NCBI RefSeq assembly: GCF_001956915.1
Contig: NZ_MLJO01000026.1
Coordinates: 1 to 64,000, forward strand
Source of the DNA: Intrasporangium flavum
GTDB lineage: Bacteria; Actinomycetota; Actinomycetes; Actinomycetales; Dermatophilaceae
Length of the DNA: 64,000 bases
Direction: 5' to 3'
In this document: positions 51,677-58,975 of the stretch, piece by piece
How the letters are laid out: every line of letters begins with the position of its first letter
Numbering within the stretch: the first letter of the stretch is position 1
Position numbers and translations under genes: made by a program
Notes under the pieces: generated by a model
What the model was told of the DNA's origin: nothing
What the model saw: the letters and a program-made list of their open reading frames with translations, nothing else
The model's database searches: none

Positions 51677-51705
51677 CGGGCGCCGCGTTCCGGACGCGGC
51701 GCCCG
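51677..51705. promoter_or_regulatory. Perfect 12-bp hairpin in the protease leader
   Basis: 51677-51688 pairs perfectly with 51694-51705 around a 5-base loop (TCCGG). It lies about 80 bases upstream of the S53 start codon, so it could be an attenuator or the end of another transcript. Confidence 0.6.
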
Positions 51706-51713
51706 GCGAGGTA

Positions 51714-51731
51714 AAGCGTTGGCCAACGTTT
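51714..51731. promoter_or_regulatory. LacI/GntR-like palindromic operator
   Basis: An 18-base dyad with one mismatch, centred on CGTTGGCCAACG (51717-51728). It lies 120 bases upstream of the protease start. The core with central NNGGCCNN resembles LacI-family operators. The cognate protein is not identified. Confidence 0.4.
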
Positions 51732-51901
51732 GGGAAGACTTCTGCCACGCAAAGGAATTGGCGCGCTGAAGGTGTGGAGGCTCGGCGGTGCGTCTCCCGC
51801 AAGGGCTGAGCGGTCAGCGAGCGCAGGCGCGTCGCCCCGTCCCGACGCGTCTCGCAGCCGGGGGCTGTGGATGACGGCGGGCGGGGTGTCCGGGATGTCC
51901 C

Positions 51902-51907
51902 TAGCCT
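51902..51907 (+). promoter_or_regulatory. Likely -10 element (TAGCCT) of the WXG100-like cassette
   Basis: TAGCCT ends six bases before the ATG at 51914; no ribosome-binding site. The cassette therefore seems to have its own leaderless promoter. Confidence 0.55.
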
Positions 51908-51913
51908 CGGGGC

Positions 51914-52252
51914 ATGTCCTACGCGATCGACACCGAGGGGGCCGGCGCCGCCGGTGACACCCTCGCCCTGACCGCCACCGCGCTCAAGGACTGTGCCGAG
52001 GCGTTGGCGTTCGCCGGCGGCCTGCTGCGCCGGGGCGTCGGTGACGACGACCCGTTCCTGCTCGGCGCGGTCACCGAGTTCACGACCACCCACACGGTCG
52101 GTGTCGAGACGGCGTCCGGCGCGTTCGCCGCGCTGGGGCGCAAGGTGGCGTGGGTCGGGCATTCGGGCCGCCAGGTCGAGCTCGTGGTGGCGCAGTCGCT
52201 CGGGCAGCTCGGCCGCCCTGCTCCCGCCGGTCACGACGGGACGGCGCTCTGA
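51914..52252 (+). CDS. WXG100-like small protein (possible secretion partner)
   Basis: A 112-residue helical protein with two predicted helices separated by a turn (residues about 18-40 and 62-98). It has a W-x-G-like WVGHSG near residue 79 and fits the ESX/WXG100 small helical-pair fold by length and composition, though I do not claim a match to a family. Its stop overlaps the next start by one base (TGATG), which means translational coupling. ESX-type secretion genes are not in the window, so export would need a system elsewhere. This gene probably helps the larger WXG100 protein to fold or be exported. Confidence 0.6.
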   Translation: MSYAIDTEGAGAAGDTLALTATALKDCAEALAFAGGLLRRGVGDDDPFLLGAVTEFTTTHTVGVETASGAFAALGRKVAWVGHSGRQVELVVAQSLGQLGRPAPAGHDGTAL

Positions 52253-53484
52253 TGCGCGTCGACCGGGAGGCCCGGCAGGGCCCGATGCACGTGCCGACCG
52301 GCGACCCGGACGCGTTGCGCCAGGCCGCGCGCCGGTTCGGGTCGATCGCGTCGACAGGCCTGCAGACGGCCGGGGTGCGCGGGCAGGTCGACGGCGTCCT
52401 CGCCGCGGTGTGGCAGGGCACAGGCGCCGACGTCGCGCGCGCCGAGGCGGCTCACCTCGCGTCGCGAAGCCGGCTGGTGCTCGAGCAGGTCGGCGGGATC
52501 GGGCCAGCGCTGCTGGCCCTGGCCATCGCGCTCGAGGCGGCCCAGACCGTGGCCCGAGCGTCGCTGCGGGAACAGGAGGACGCCACGGCGCAGTACGAGG
52601 CCGACGTGCAGGCCAGCGCCTTCACCTTCACGCCGGAGCAGCGTCAGCACCGCCTGCACCTCGCCGTCGAGGTGCGGGACCGCCGGCTGCAGCTGGCTCG
52701 CGGGCGGTACGAGGAGGCGCTCGCCACGCTGCACGTCCGACGCCGAGCCCTGACGCGTCAGCTCGGTGAGCTGGCGACGCAGCGGTTCGGGCCGGGCAGC
52801 CTCGCCGGGCCGTTCGTGGTCGCGCCGGTGCGCAACGTGCAGGACGAGATCATCGGCGACCTCCCTCTGACGCAGCGGATGCTGGTCCCGCCGAAGGACG
52901 TGCAGGTCCCGGTCGACGAGTACGACGACCTGCAGACCGGGCTGCCGGAGTGGTCACTGTCCCAAGGGCTCATCGACGCCGGCATCACGTCGGGACCCAA
53001 GGTCGTCGACCAGGTCTCGTGGGGCATCGGCGCCTCGATCACCGCGACGCAGATCGTCGGCAACGGCGTCGAGTCGATCGACTGGTACTCGAATCGCGTT
53101 GTTCCCGGAACCAGCTACGGCCCGGCGATGTCAACCCTCAAGACCATCAACAAGTGGGTCGGCCGAGCGGGAACTGTCGCCACGGCCGCCACGACAGGAG
53201 TGAGCCAGGTGCTCGACGACAACGAGAAGTACCCGAACATGCCGTGGTGGAAGAGGAGCCTGCGCGCCGGCGTGCAGGGCGGGACCGCAGCCGTGGTCGG
53301 CTTCGGATCCGGCGTCGCCTGCGCACCAGCCGGTCCCATGGGCTCGGTCGCCTGCGGAGTCGCGGGCGGCGCCTACGGGCAGGAGATCGGTCGTCGCACT
53401 AACGCGACGTGGAGCTTGCTCGCCCCGACGCGCGAGGACACCAAGCAGACACGCCTGCGCCCTCTTGTCGCGGAGTGGAACTGA
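52252..53484 (+). CDS. WXG100-type protein with glycine-zipper C-terminus (candidate toxin)
   Basis: A 410-residue protein not recognised as a named toxin. Residues about 15-200 are helical with the W-Q-G of a WXG100 motif (Trp54-Gly56, AAVWQGTGADVARAE) and long coiled segments. Residues 200-335 are less clear. Residues 340-380 form a Gly/Ala-rich segment with GxxxG spacing (GVQGGTAAVVGFGSG), resembling the glycine-zipper stretches of membrane-inserting toxins. The next gene overlaps the stop by one base and encodes a membrane protein, as in toxin-immunity pairs. Toxin role is inference. Confidence 0.55.
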   Translation: MRVDREARQGPMHVPTGDPDALRQAARRFGSIASTGLQTAGVRGQVDGVLAAVWQGTGADVARAEAAHLASRSRLVLEQVGGIGPALLALAIALEAAQTVARASLREQEDATAQYEADVQASAFTFTPEQRQHRLHLAVEVRDRRLQLARGRYEEALATLHVRRRALTRQLGELATQRFGPGSLAGPFVVAPVRNVQDEIIGDLPLTQRMLVPPKDVQVPVDEYDDLQTGLPEWSLSQGLIDAGITSGPKVVDQVSWGIGASITATQIVGNGVESIDWYSNRVVPGTSYGPAMSTLKTINKWVGRAGTVATAATTGVSQVLDDNEKYPNMPWWKRSLRAGVQGGTAAVVGFGSGVACAPAGPMGSVACGVAGGAYGQEIGRRTNATWSLLAPTREDTKQTRLRPLVAEWN

Positions 53485-53921
53485 TGGACTTCACGTCGGT
53501 GTTGGTCCTCGCGCTCTTCGGCTTCTTCGTCTTCATCACCTATCAGGCCATCGCCAGCCCCAACCGCGCTCGCACGTTCGAGACCTCGACGGCGGGTGAG
53601 GGCGGCTACTACATGACCCTGGGCCTGTTCATGGGCTTCGTGCCCATCACCCTCTACAGCGTCTTCGTCAAGATCGACTATGACTCGTTCGTGGTGAACG
53701 CCTTCGGCGTCTGGATGGTGGCCTGCACCGGTTGGGGCCTGCTGGGCATCCTGTTGCCCTTCCCGATCCTCAAGTGGTTCGTGCCGCCGGCGTACCGCAC
53801 CGAGACCGAGCACATCTACCCGCGACCCGTCATCGGGCTGAAGCGCGTCAAGTACCTGACGTATCCGGACGACGAGATCTCGACGTCCGAAACCTCCACG
53901 ACCGGAGACAGCGACGCATGA
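53484..53921 (+). CDS. Three-helix membrane protein (candidate immunity protein)
   Basis: A 145-residue membrane protein, not recognised as a family. Helices at about residues 5-26 (SVLVLALFGFFVFITYQAIA), 42-64 (YYMTLGLFMGFVPITLYSVF) and 72-98, with a short cytoplasmic tail rich in Ser/Thr/Asp. It overlaps the stop codon of the WXG100 protein by one base, so it is translated with it. Small multi-helix proteins are typical immunity proteins against pore-forming or membrane-acting toxins. This role is inferred from context. A convergent hairpin terminator follows. Confidence 0.55.
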   Translation: MDFTSVLVLALFGFFVFITYQAIASPNRARTFETSTAGEGGYYMTLGLFMGFVPITLYSVFVKIDYDSFVVNAFGVWMVACTGWGLLGILLPFPILKWFVPPAYRTETEHIYPRPVIGLKRVKYLTYPDDEISTSETSTTGDSDA

Positions 53922-54009
53922 GCCGGCAGACCGTCCGGACGTGGTCGCAGGCCAGGCCCCTTCCCTGGCGGTGATGCACGACCGCGATCGACGACCTTGA
54001 CCGCTGACA

Positions 54010-54043
54010 CCGTGCTGCACGTCGTGGGCGACGCGCAGCACGG
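54010..54043. terminator. Hairpin between the WXG100 cassette and MFS genes
   Basis: CCGTGCTGC at 54010-54018 pairs with GCAGCACGG at 54035-54043 (9 bp), in the gap between two convergent genes. Likely bidirectional terminator. Confidence 0.65.
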
Positions 54044-54060
54044 CTCGCGGTCGAGTTGAC

Positions 54061-55575
54061 TCACGCGACGGCCTCAGACGCACGACGCGACGGAAGCGCG
54101 GACACGACGGCGAGCAGGGCCATGACGCTCGCGAGGTAGACGAGGCTGTGCTGGAAGGCGGCGCCCGTGCCGGTGGTCGTCACCGCGAAGTAGAGCAGGC
54201 CGACGAGGGCGACACCGATGCAGTTGCCGAGCTGCTGCACGGTCGACATCGTGCCGCTCACCATCGCGGCGTCCTCCCGCCCGGCCTGCGACATGACCGC
54301 GCCGATCTGCGCCGTGAGGCACACGCCCATGCCGAACCCGGAGACGACGAGCCCGGGAGCGAGCCACAGCACCGAGCCGTGCGCCCCGGCGTCGGCCACG
54401 CCCACCCAGGTCAGCGCGTGCCCGAGGAGGAACACGAGCGCGGACGCCGGCCCGACAAGTCTGCCCCAGCGGGCCACGAGCGACGCTGCCTTCGAGGTGC
54501 CGGCGAGGTACGGCAGGGCGACGAGCCCGAAGAGCGCGCCCGAGGCAAGAGCACCGAGGCCGCGGTCGGCCTGCAGGTAGAGGGCGAGCACCATGAAGTA
54601 CGAGGCCATCCCGAGGAAGAGCAGGAACTGACGGGCCAGGCCGTGTCGCAGAGCCGGCGACGCCTCGAGCGCGACGCGAAGGAGTGGGTCGGCGCCGCGT
54701 CGGTGCAGCGTCCGGGCCCGGACGACGAGCGGGACCGTCAGGACGACGCCGGCGGCGAGGCTGAGCCACGTCCACAGCGGCCAGCCGTGGCTCTGGCCCT
54801 CCATCAGCGGCAGCAGCACTGCGACCAGAACCGTTGTGGCGAGGGCCAGCTCGACCAGGTCGAGGCGCGCAGCGCGGTTGGGGCGCACGTCGGGCAGGGT
54901 GCGTCGGACCAGCGCGAGGGCGGCGACGCCGACGGGCACGTTGACGAGGAAGATCGAGCGCCAGCCGAGGCCGAAGAGGTCGAGCTGGATGAGGAGGCCG
55001 CCGATGATCTGGCCCGACACGGCGGCCAGGCCCATCGCGGTGGAGTAGGCGGCGAGAGCGCGGCGGTAGGCGGCGCCGGAGTAGGTGTCGCCGATGAGGG
55101 CGAGGACCATCGGCGTCAGCATCGCGGCGGCCACGCCCTGGGCGAACCGGGCGGCGACGAGCACGTCCATCGTCGGGGCGAGGCCGCAGGCGGCCGACGT
55201 GACGACGAACAGCGCGGTGCCGGCGGCGTACACGCGGCGGCGGCCCCACCGGTCCCCGAGGCGGGTGGCGGCGAGCAGCATCGCGCCGTAGGTGAGCCCG
55301 TAGCCGGCGACGACCCACTCGAGGGCGGTGGCGGTGGCGTGGAGGTCGCGCTCGATGGACGGCAGGGCGACGTTGACGATGAAGAAGTCGAGGACGTTGA
55401 GGAAGATGCCGGCGAGCAGCACGAAGAGCGGCAACCGGCTGGGAGCGTCGGGTGCGGTGGAGGCTGGGGCGCTCGACGCGTCGGGGACGCGTCGGGTGGC
55501 GTCGGGGGTGACGCGTCGGGTGGCGGTTTGCGCGGTGCGCTCAGTGGCGCTGCTGCGGGTCGGTGTCTGTGTCAT
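54061..55575 (-). CDS. MFS transporter, DHA2 drug-exporter type
   Basis: A 504-residue major facilitator superfamily protein with about 14 predicted helices after a Thr/Ala/Arg-rich cytoplasmic N-terminus of 45 residues. Seen: NVLDFFIVNVALPSIERDL of the DHA2 family, GRLGDRWGRRRVYAAG-like loop between helices 2 and 3, and the mid-protein RRTLPDVRPNRAARLD loop. It would export drugs or metabolites by proton antiport. The divergent MerR regulator shares its promoter region, so it is probably induced by the transported compound. Confidence 0.9.
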   Translation of the reverse strand: MTQTPTRSSATERTAQTATRRVTPDATRRVPDASSAPASTAPDAPSRLPLFVLLAGIFLNVLDFFIVNVALPSIERDLHATATALEWVVAGYGLTYGAMLLAATRLGDRWGRRRVYAAGTALFVVTSAACGLAPTMDVLVAARFAQGVAAAMLTPMVLALIGDTYSGAAYRRALAAYSTAMGLAAVSGQIIGGLLIQLDLFGLGWRSIFLVNVPVGVAALALVRRTLPDVRPNRAARLDLVELALATTVLVAVLLPLMEGQSHGWPLWTWLSLAAGVVLTVPLVVRARTLHRRGADPLLRVALEASPALRHGLARQFLLFLGMASYFMVLALYLQADRGLGALASGALFGLVALPYLAGTSKAASLVARWGRLVGPASALVFLLGHALTWVGVADAGAHGSVLWLAPGLVVSGFGMGVCLTAQIGAVMSQAGREDAAMVSGTMSTVQQLGNCIGVALVGLLYFAVTTTGTGAAFQHSLVYLASVMALLAVVSALPSRRASEAVA

Positions 55576-55581
55576 GACTCC

Positions 55582-55612
55582 GTTGTCCGGTCTCCGGCAG
55601 GGGGAGAGTCAA
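55582..55612 (-). promoter_or_regulatory. MerR-type promoter of the MFS gene with 19-base spacer
   Basis: On the minus strand, TTGACT (55607-55612) is followed by a 19-base spacer and GACAAC (55582-55587), then six bases and the ATG. The elongated spacer contains the dyad that MerR-family activators untwist. The same arrangement appears on the other strand at 55651-55681, which strongly supports regulation by the adjacent MerR protein. Confidence 0.75.
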
Positions 55613-55650
55613 GCGCTGCACCGGAATTCGTCGTGGCCGGTGCCGGCGGC

Positions 55651-55681
55651 TTGAGTCTCCCCCTGTGGGAGAGTCGAGCCT
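55651..55681 (+). promoter_or_regulatory. MerR-type promoter of the merR-like gene with 19-base spacer
   Basis: TTGAGT (55651-55656), a 19-base spacer and GAGCCT (55676-55681), then six bases before the ATG at 55688. The spacer carries the dyad CTCCC...GGGAG, matching the one on the opposite strand. Autoregulation is likely. Confidence 0.75.
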
Positions 55682-55687
55682 GTGTCC

Positions 55688-56488
55688 ATGAGCACGCGAC
55701 TGAGCATCGGCGACTTCTCCCGGATGACGTTCCTCAGCGTCAAGACCCTGCGGCACTACCACGAGGTCGGGCTGCTCGCGCCTGCCGAGATCGACGCGCA
55801 CTCCGGGTACCGCTATTACACCCCCGACCAGGTGGGCTCAGCCCAGCTGATCCGACGCCTGCGCGACCTCGACCTGCCGGTGCCCCAGGTGCGCTCGGTG
55901 CTCGCGGCCCCGACCGCGGAGGCACGCGACGCGGTCATCGCCGAGCACCTGGACCGGATGACGCGCCAGCTCGAGCAGACGCAGGCGACGGTGGAGTCGC
56001 TGCGGCGGCTGCTCGTCGGGGGTGGGCCCTCGCTCGAGGTGACGGTGGTCGACGAGCCGACGGTGTGGGCGTTCGTGACACGTGGCGTGGTGGGCGGCGA
56101 CGAGGCGCCGGCGTGGTGGGTGCAGGCGTTCACCGAGCTGCACGCGCGGCTGCGGTCGGCGGGGGTCGAGCGGACCGGGCCGGACGGGACGCTGTTCCCG
56201 ACGGAGTTCTTCACCGAGGGCGCGGCCGAGCTGACGTGCTATGTGCCGGTGCCCGAGGGGACGCCGGGGGCCGAGCAGGTGCCGGGCGGCCGGCTGGCGA
56301 CAACCACCCACGACGGGCCGTTCATCGACCTCGACACTGCCTACGGCGTCCTCGGCACGACCGTCGTCGATAAGGCGATCGCCAGCGACGGCCCCGTTCG
56401 CGAGCGCTACCTGCCCCGCGGTGACGAGGACGACCTCCTCGACCACCGGACCGTCGTCTGCTGGCCCGTCACGTCACCGGACGCTTGA
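55688..56488 (+). CDS. MerR family transcriptional regulator with GyrI-like effector domain
   Basis: A 266-residue regulator. The MerR HTH is at residues about 6-75 (RLSIGDFSRMTFLSVKTLRH then YRYYTPDQVGSAQLIRRLRD); a helix dimerisation region follows, and the C-terminal half (residues 115-266, EVTVVDEPTVWAFVTRGVV, EFFTEGAAELTCYVPVPEG) is a GyrI/BmrR-like ligand-binding domain. BmrR-type proteins bind hydrophobic drugs and activate an adjacent exporter, which fits the divergent MFS gene and the twin 19-base-spacer promoters. ATG 55688 chosen over GTG 55682 because the -10 spacing is right. Confidence 0.9.
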   Translation: MSTRLSIGDFSRMTFLSVKTLRHYHEVGLLAPAEIDAHSGYRYYTPDQVGSAQLIRRLRDLDLPVPQVRSVLAAPTAEARDAVIAEHLDRMTRQLEQTQATVESLRRLLVGGGPSLEVTVVDEPTVWAFVTRGVVGGDEAPAWWVQAFTELHARLRSAGVERTGPDGTLFPTEFFTEGAAELTCYVPVPEGTPGAEQVPGGRLATTTHDGPFIDLDTAYGVLGTTVVDKAIASDGPVRERYLPRGDEDDLLDHRTVVCWPVTSPDA

Positions 56489-56519
56489 GGCCGCGGGGGC
56501 GCCGATCGGCCGCTGACCG

Positions 56520-56548
56520 CCGGAAGGGCCCTACCCGGGGCCTTTCGG
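56520..56548 (+). terminator. Hairpin after the MerR-type gene
   Basis: CCGGAAGG (56520-56527) pairs with CCTTTCGG (56541-56548), including one G-U pair, with a short inner GC stretch. It lies about 30 bases after the stop codon and 60 bases before the next gene. Confidence 0.5.
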
Positions 56549-56611
56549 CGTCGACGGGCGACGGGTGGAGACTGGTCGGGTCGAGGTGACCGAGGAAGAA
56601 GGTGGCAGGGC

Positions 56612-57169
56612 ATGCCGGACAGCGAGACGTACGTGACCCCCAAGGTGGCGCAGCCGTACTGGGTGAAGCACGCGTACGAGGTGCTCGTCGAGACCGCGGG
56701 TCGCTACAACGCCGTCATCACCTACTCGGAGCTGGCCGAGGAGGTCCAGCGTCGCTCGTCGCTGCACACCCACTCGAGCATGCGCAACTGGATCGGCGGC
56801 CTCGTCACCGACGTGGCGAAGGTCAACCACGTCCGCGCCGAGCCGCCCCTGACCTCCCTCGTGGTGCACAAGCAGGACGGTCACGTCGGCTCTGGCTACG
56901 ACGAGGTCCTGCGGCTCTCCGGGGAGTCGGTCGGGGACGACCCGCTCGACCGGGAGAACCACGCGGCCGCGGCGCGCCTCGAGTGCTACCGGCACTGGGG
57001 TGCGGACGTCCCCGCCGACGCGACGCCGACCCTGACCACGCGTGCGCGTGAGCGCCAGACGCGGGAGCGGACGACGCGGGCCGCCGTGGCGCCCGAGCGG
57101 CGCGGGGCGATCTGCCCGACCTGCTTCATGGAGATGCCGCTGTCCGGTGGCTGCGTGAACTGCAGCTGA
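56612..57169 (+). CDS. Hypothetical protein with a C-terminal zinc ribbon
   Basis: A 185-residue protein. The first 90 residues look like a winged-helix fold (YVTPKVAQPYWVKHAYEVLV, VITYSELAEEVQRR), used for DNA or protein binding. The C-terminus holds a zinc ribbon-like CPTC...CVNC (residues about 169-184). A similar combination occurs in actinobacterial regulators and in nuclease-associated adaptors, but I do not recognise this family. ATG 56612 with AAGGTGG upstream. A long inverted repeat follows the stop. Confidence 0.65.
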   Translation: MPDSETYVTPKVAQPYWVKHAYEVLVETAGRYNAVITYSELAEEVQRRSSLHTHSSMRNWIGGLVTDVAKVNHVRAEPPLTSLVVHKQDGHVGSGYDEVLRLSGESVGDDPLDRENHAAAARLECYRHWGADVPADATPTLTTRARERQTRERTTRAAVAPERRGAICPTCFMEMPLSGGCVNCS

Positions 57170-57232
57170 GCGCTGCCACGTCCGGTCGCGGGTCGTCACG
57201 CACCTTGCGCAGCGCCCGCGTCCGGCAGTGGG

Positions 57233-57270
57233 ATCTGGGTGCGCGGAGCCCCTGCCGTGCGCACCCAGAT
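57233..57270. repeat. Long inverted repeat after the zinc-ribbon gene
   Basis: ATCTGGGTGCGC at 57233-57244 is perfectly complementary to 57259-57270 (12 bp), and flanking bases extend the pairing imperfectly to about 57226-57277. It sits between convergent genes and could be a bidirectional terminator. The sequence does not resemble the other long inverted repeats in the window. Confidence 0.65.
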
Positions 57271-57410
57271 ACCCCTGCTGGCCCGGACGTCGGCGGTCGA
57301 TGTCGCGACTGCCAGCGTTCGGGGGTCCATCCGCCCGTGCAGCCGTCGCCTCCCCTCCCAAGGCCGACGACGACGCTCCCACCAAGGATGCGGGGCATGC
57401 CGGCCCTTCA

Positions 57411-58337
57411 CTAGGTGTCGGAAACGACACCCCTTGGCTCTTGTGGGTGCAGCGCCGCAGCGCGCGGGGCACCGCTGGCTGCCCACCACGCGGTCGCCGC
57501 CGCGCGACCGTGGAGGCCGGTCTTCGCGTAGACGGAGGACAGGTGCTTGCGGACGGTCCGCTCGCTCAGGCCCAGACGGTGGCCGATGGCGTGGCTCGTC
57601 AGGCCCTGGGCCGCGAGCGCCAGCACCTGACGCTCCCGGGCGGTCAGCGTCGGGAGCTGGGTGGCCGCGTCGGTGACCCCGCCGTCCGGGCCGGCACCGG
57701 TGCTGGCGTTGCCCCGGTGCAGGTCATCACCGTCGCCCTCGACGGCGGCCAACCTGGCGAGCGCCGCCTTGAGCCGGACATTGAGCGTGAGGGCGGGCGC
57801 GATGATGCTCTGGATCAGGGCGAGCGCGTCGAGGTCGTCGTCGGTGAAGTCGCGCCGTCCGCGGTGCAGCCCGAGGAACACGAGGTCGGTCGCACTGAGG
57901 TGCAGCGCGATGGCGACCGGAAACTGGCCGTCGGGCAACCAGCCGTGCATGGCGTCGAACTCCGGCGTGTCCCAGAACTGGTCCATGCGCACGTGGTCGC
58001 TCGTGCGGACCGGGCCGGCGACGCCGATGCGACGCATGGCCTCGATCGCCGGGTGGCTGCCGGCGTACTGCGCCGCGCGTTCCGCCTGACCGAGCGGAAC
58101 CACGCACCCCTCCGACGCGACGACCGCCGGGGCGTCACCGGTCTGCACGTTGGGGCCGAACGACGTGAGCCCCGCTCCCCCCTCGGCGCCGAGGACGACC
58201 TCGATCCGCTGCACGAGTTTCTCGGCGAACGGCTCGTCGGCAGCCGCCTGGCGGGCGATGTCGACGGCGAGCCGCAGCACGTCCGCCTCACGCGGGTGCC
58301 CGGCACCGACCAGGGTCGCGGCCTGTCGCGTGCTCAT
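57411..58337 (-). CDS. LuxR family transcriptional regulator
   Basis: A 308-residue regulator. The last 65 residues are a LuxR-type HTH (LTARERQVLALAAQGLTSHA, then LGLSERTVRKHLSSVYAKTG, residues about 235-290). The N-terminal 230 residues resemble a GAF-like or sensor domain: AGLTSFGPNVQTGDAP and a FxxDDLDALALIQSIIAP helix before the DNA-binding part. Signal unknown. ATG 58337 is chosen with GGAG four bases upstream; a longer frame is open upstream but passes into AT-richer sequence. It is the last gene of the typical-composition region. Confidence 0.85.
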   Translation of the reverse strand: MSTRQAATLVGAGHPREADVLRLAVDIARQAAADEPFAEKLVQRIEVVLGAEGGAGLTSFGPNVQTGDAPAVVASEGCVVPLGQAERAAQYAGSHPAIEAMRRIGVAGPVRTSDHVRMDQFWDTPEFDAMHGWLPDGQFPVAIALHLSATDLVFLGLHRGRRDFTDDDLDALALIQSIIAPALTLNVRLKAALARLAAVEGDGDDLHRGNASTGAGPDGGVTDAATQLPTLTARERQVLALAAQGLTSHAIGHRLGLSERTVRKHLSSVYAKTGLHGRAAATAWWAASGAPRAAALHPQEPRGVVSDT

Positions 58338-58975
58338 CGCGCTCCGATCGCCTGCGGGGTCATCGAGCAGTCCGGCCCGACGATCGTAAGAGCGGCCTTC
58401 AGCCCTTGCGGCGTTTTGTCGAGGTTGCGGGGCATCCCAAAGTGATTGACTTACGGCCCCCGTTACGGTCGGCAAGGCGGACGAGCTCGTCGGGTCGCCG
58501 TCGATGGCGGCCATCGATGTTCATTCCGACAGCGACCACCACGCCCCAGATTAGATCGGCCCCGGCACGGGCTAGTCGATAGCTAAGCGGTGGTCCCGTA
58601 TGCCGTCACGCTCATCGTCTGGACAGCATTGGCTCGTCGGCAACGTCACGGCGTGGATGATTCACAACACCATCTGAAGCGCCCCACGGAATCGAGGAAA
58701 CGCGGCGCCCTGCCAGGGGCCCACGGCGGCTTCGCCCTCAAGGCTGACCAAGGCGATCACCCCATCGGCCAGCAACTCGAGCCATACTCCACGAGCAGGT
58801 TCTGCGGCCCTTGGTCCGAAAGCGTTCGCGCACGAGTGGCATCGCAAAGGAGAACGGACCGAAGGGCCGATCACATCGGAGCACGGCGCCGACCTCGTCA
58901 CTAGCTTGCGTCGCATCCCAGCGAAACTGAAGTGAATGTTGAGCAGAGCGGCCGTCGACGTGGCAAGCTCGCCGT
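58338..58975. other. AT-shifted junction without convincing gene
   Basis: 638 bases between the LuxR gene and the restriction-enzyme gene. GC content drops here and weak open frames on both strands (for example 58590-58904) have no recognisable homologue. I see no attachment-site repeat or tRNA. It marks the left edge of the defence island. Confidence 0.5.

Noticed and set aside
53918-53974. An 18-codon open frame overlapping the end of the candidate immunity gene (ATGA)
   Set aside because: Too short, no ribosome-binding site of note and no homology; most likely chance.
58590-58904. Open frames on both strands at the island edge
   Set aside because: No recognisable protein, poor starts and no conserved motif; treated as noncoding junction.
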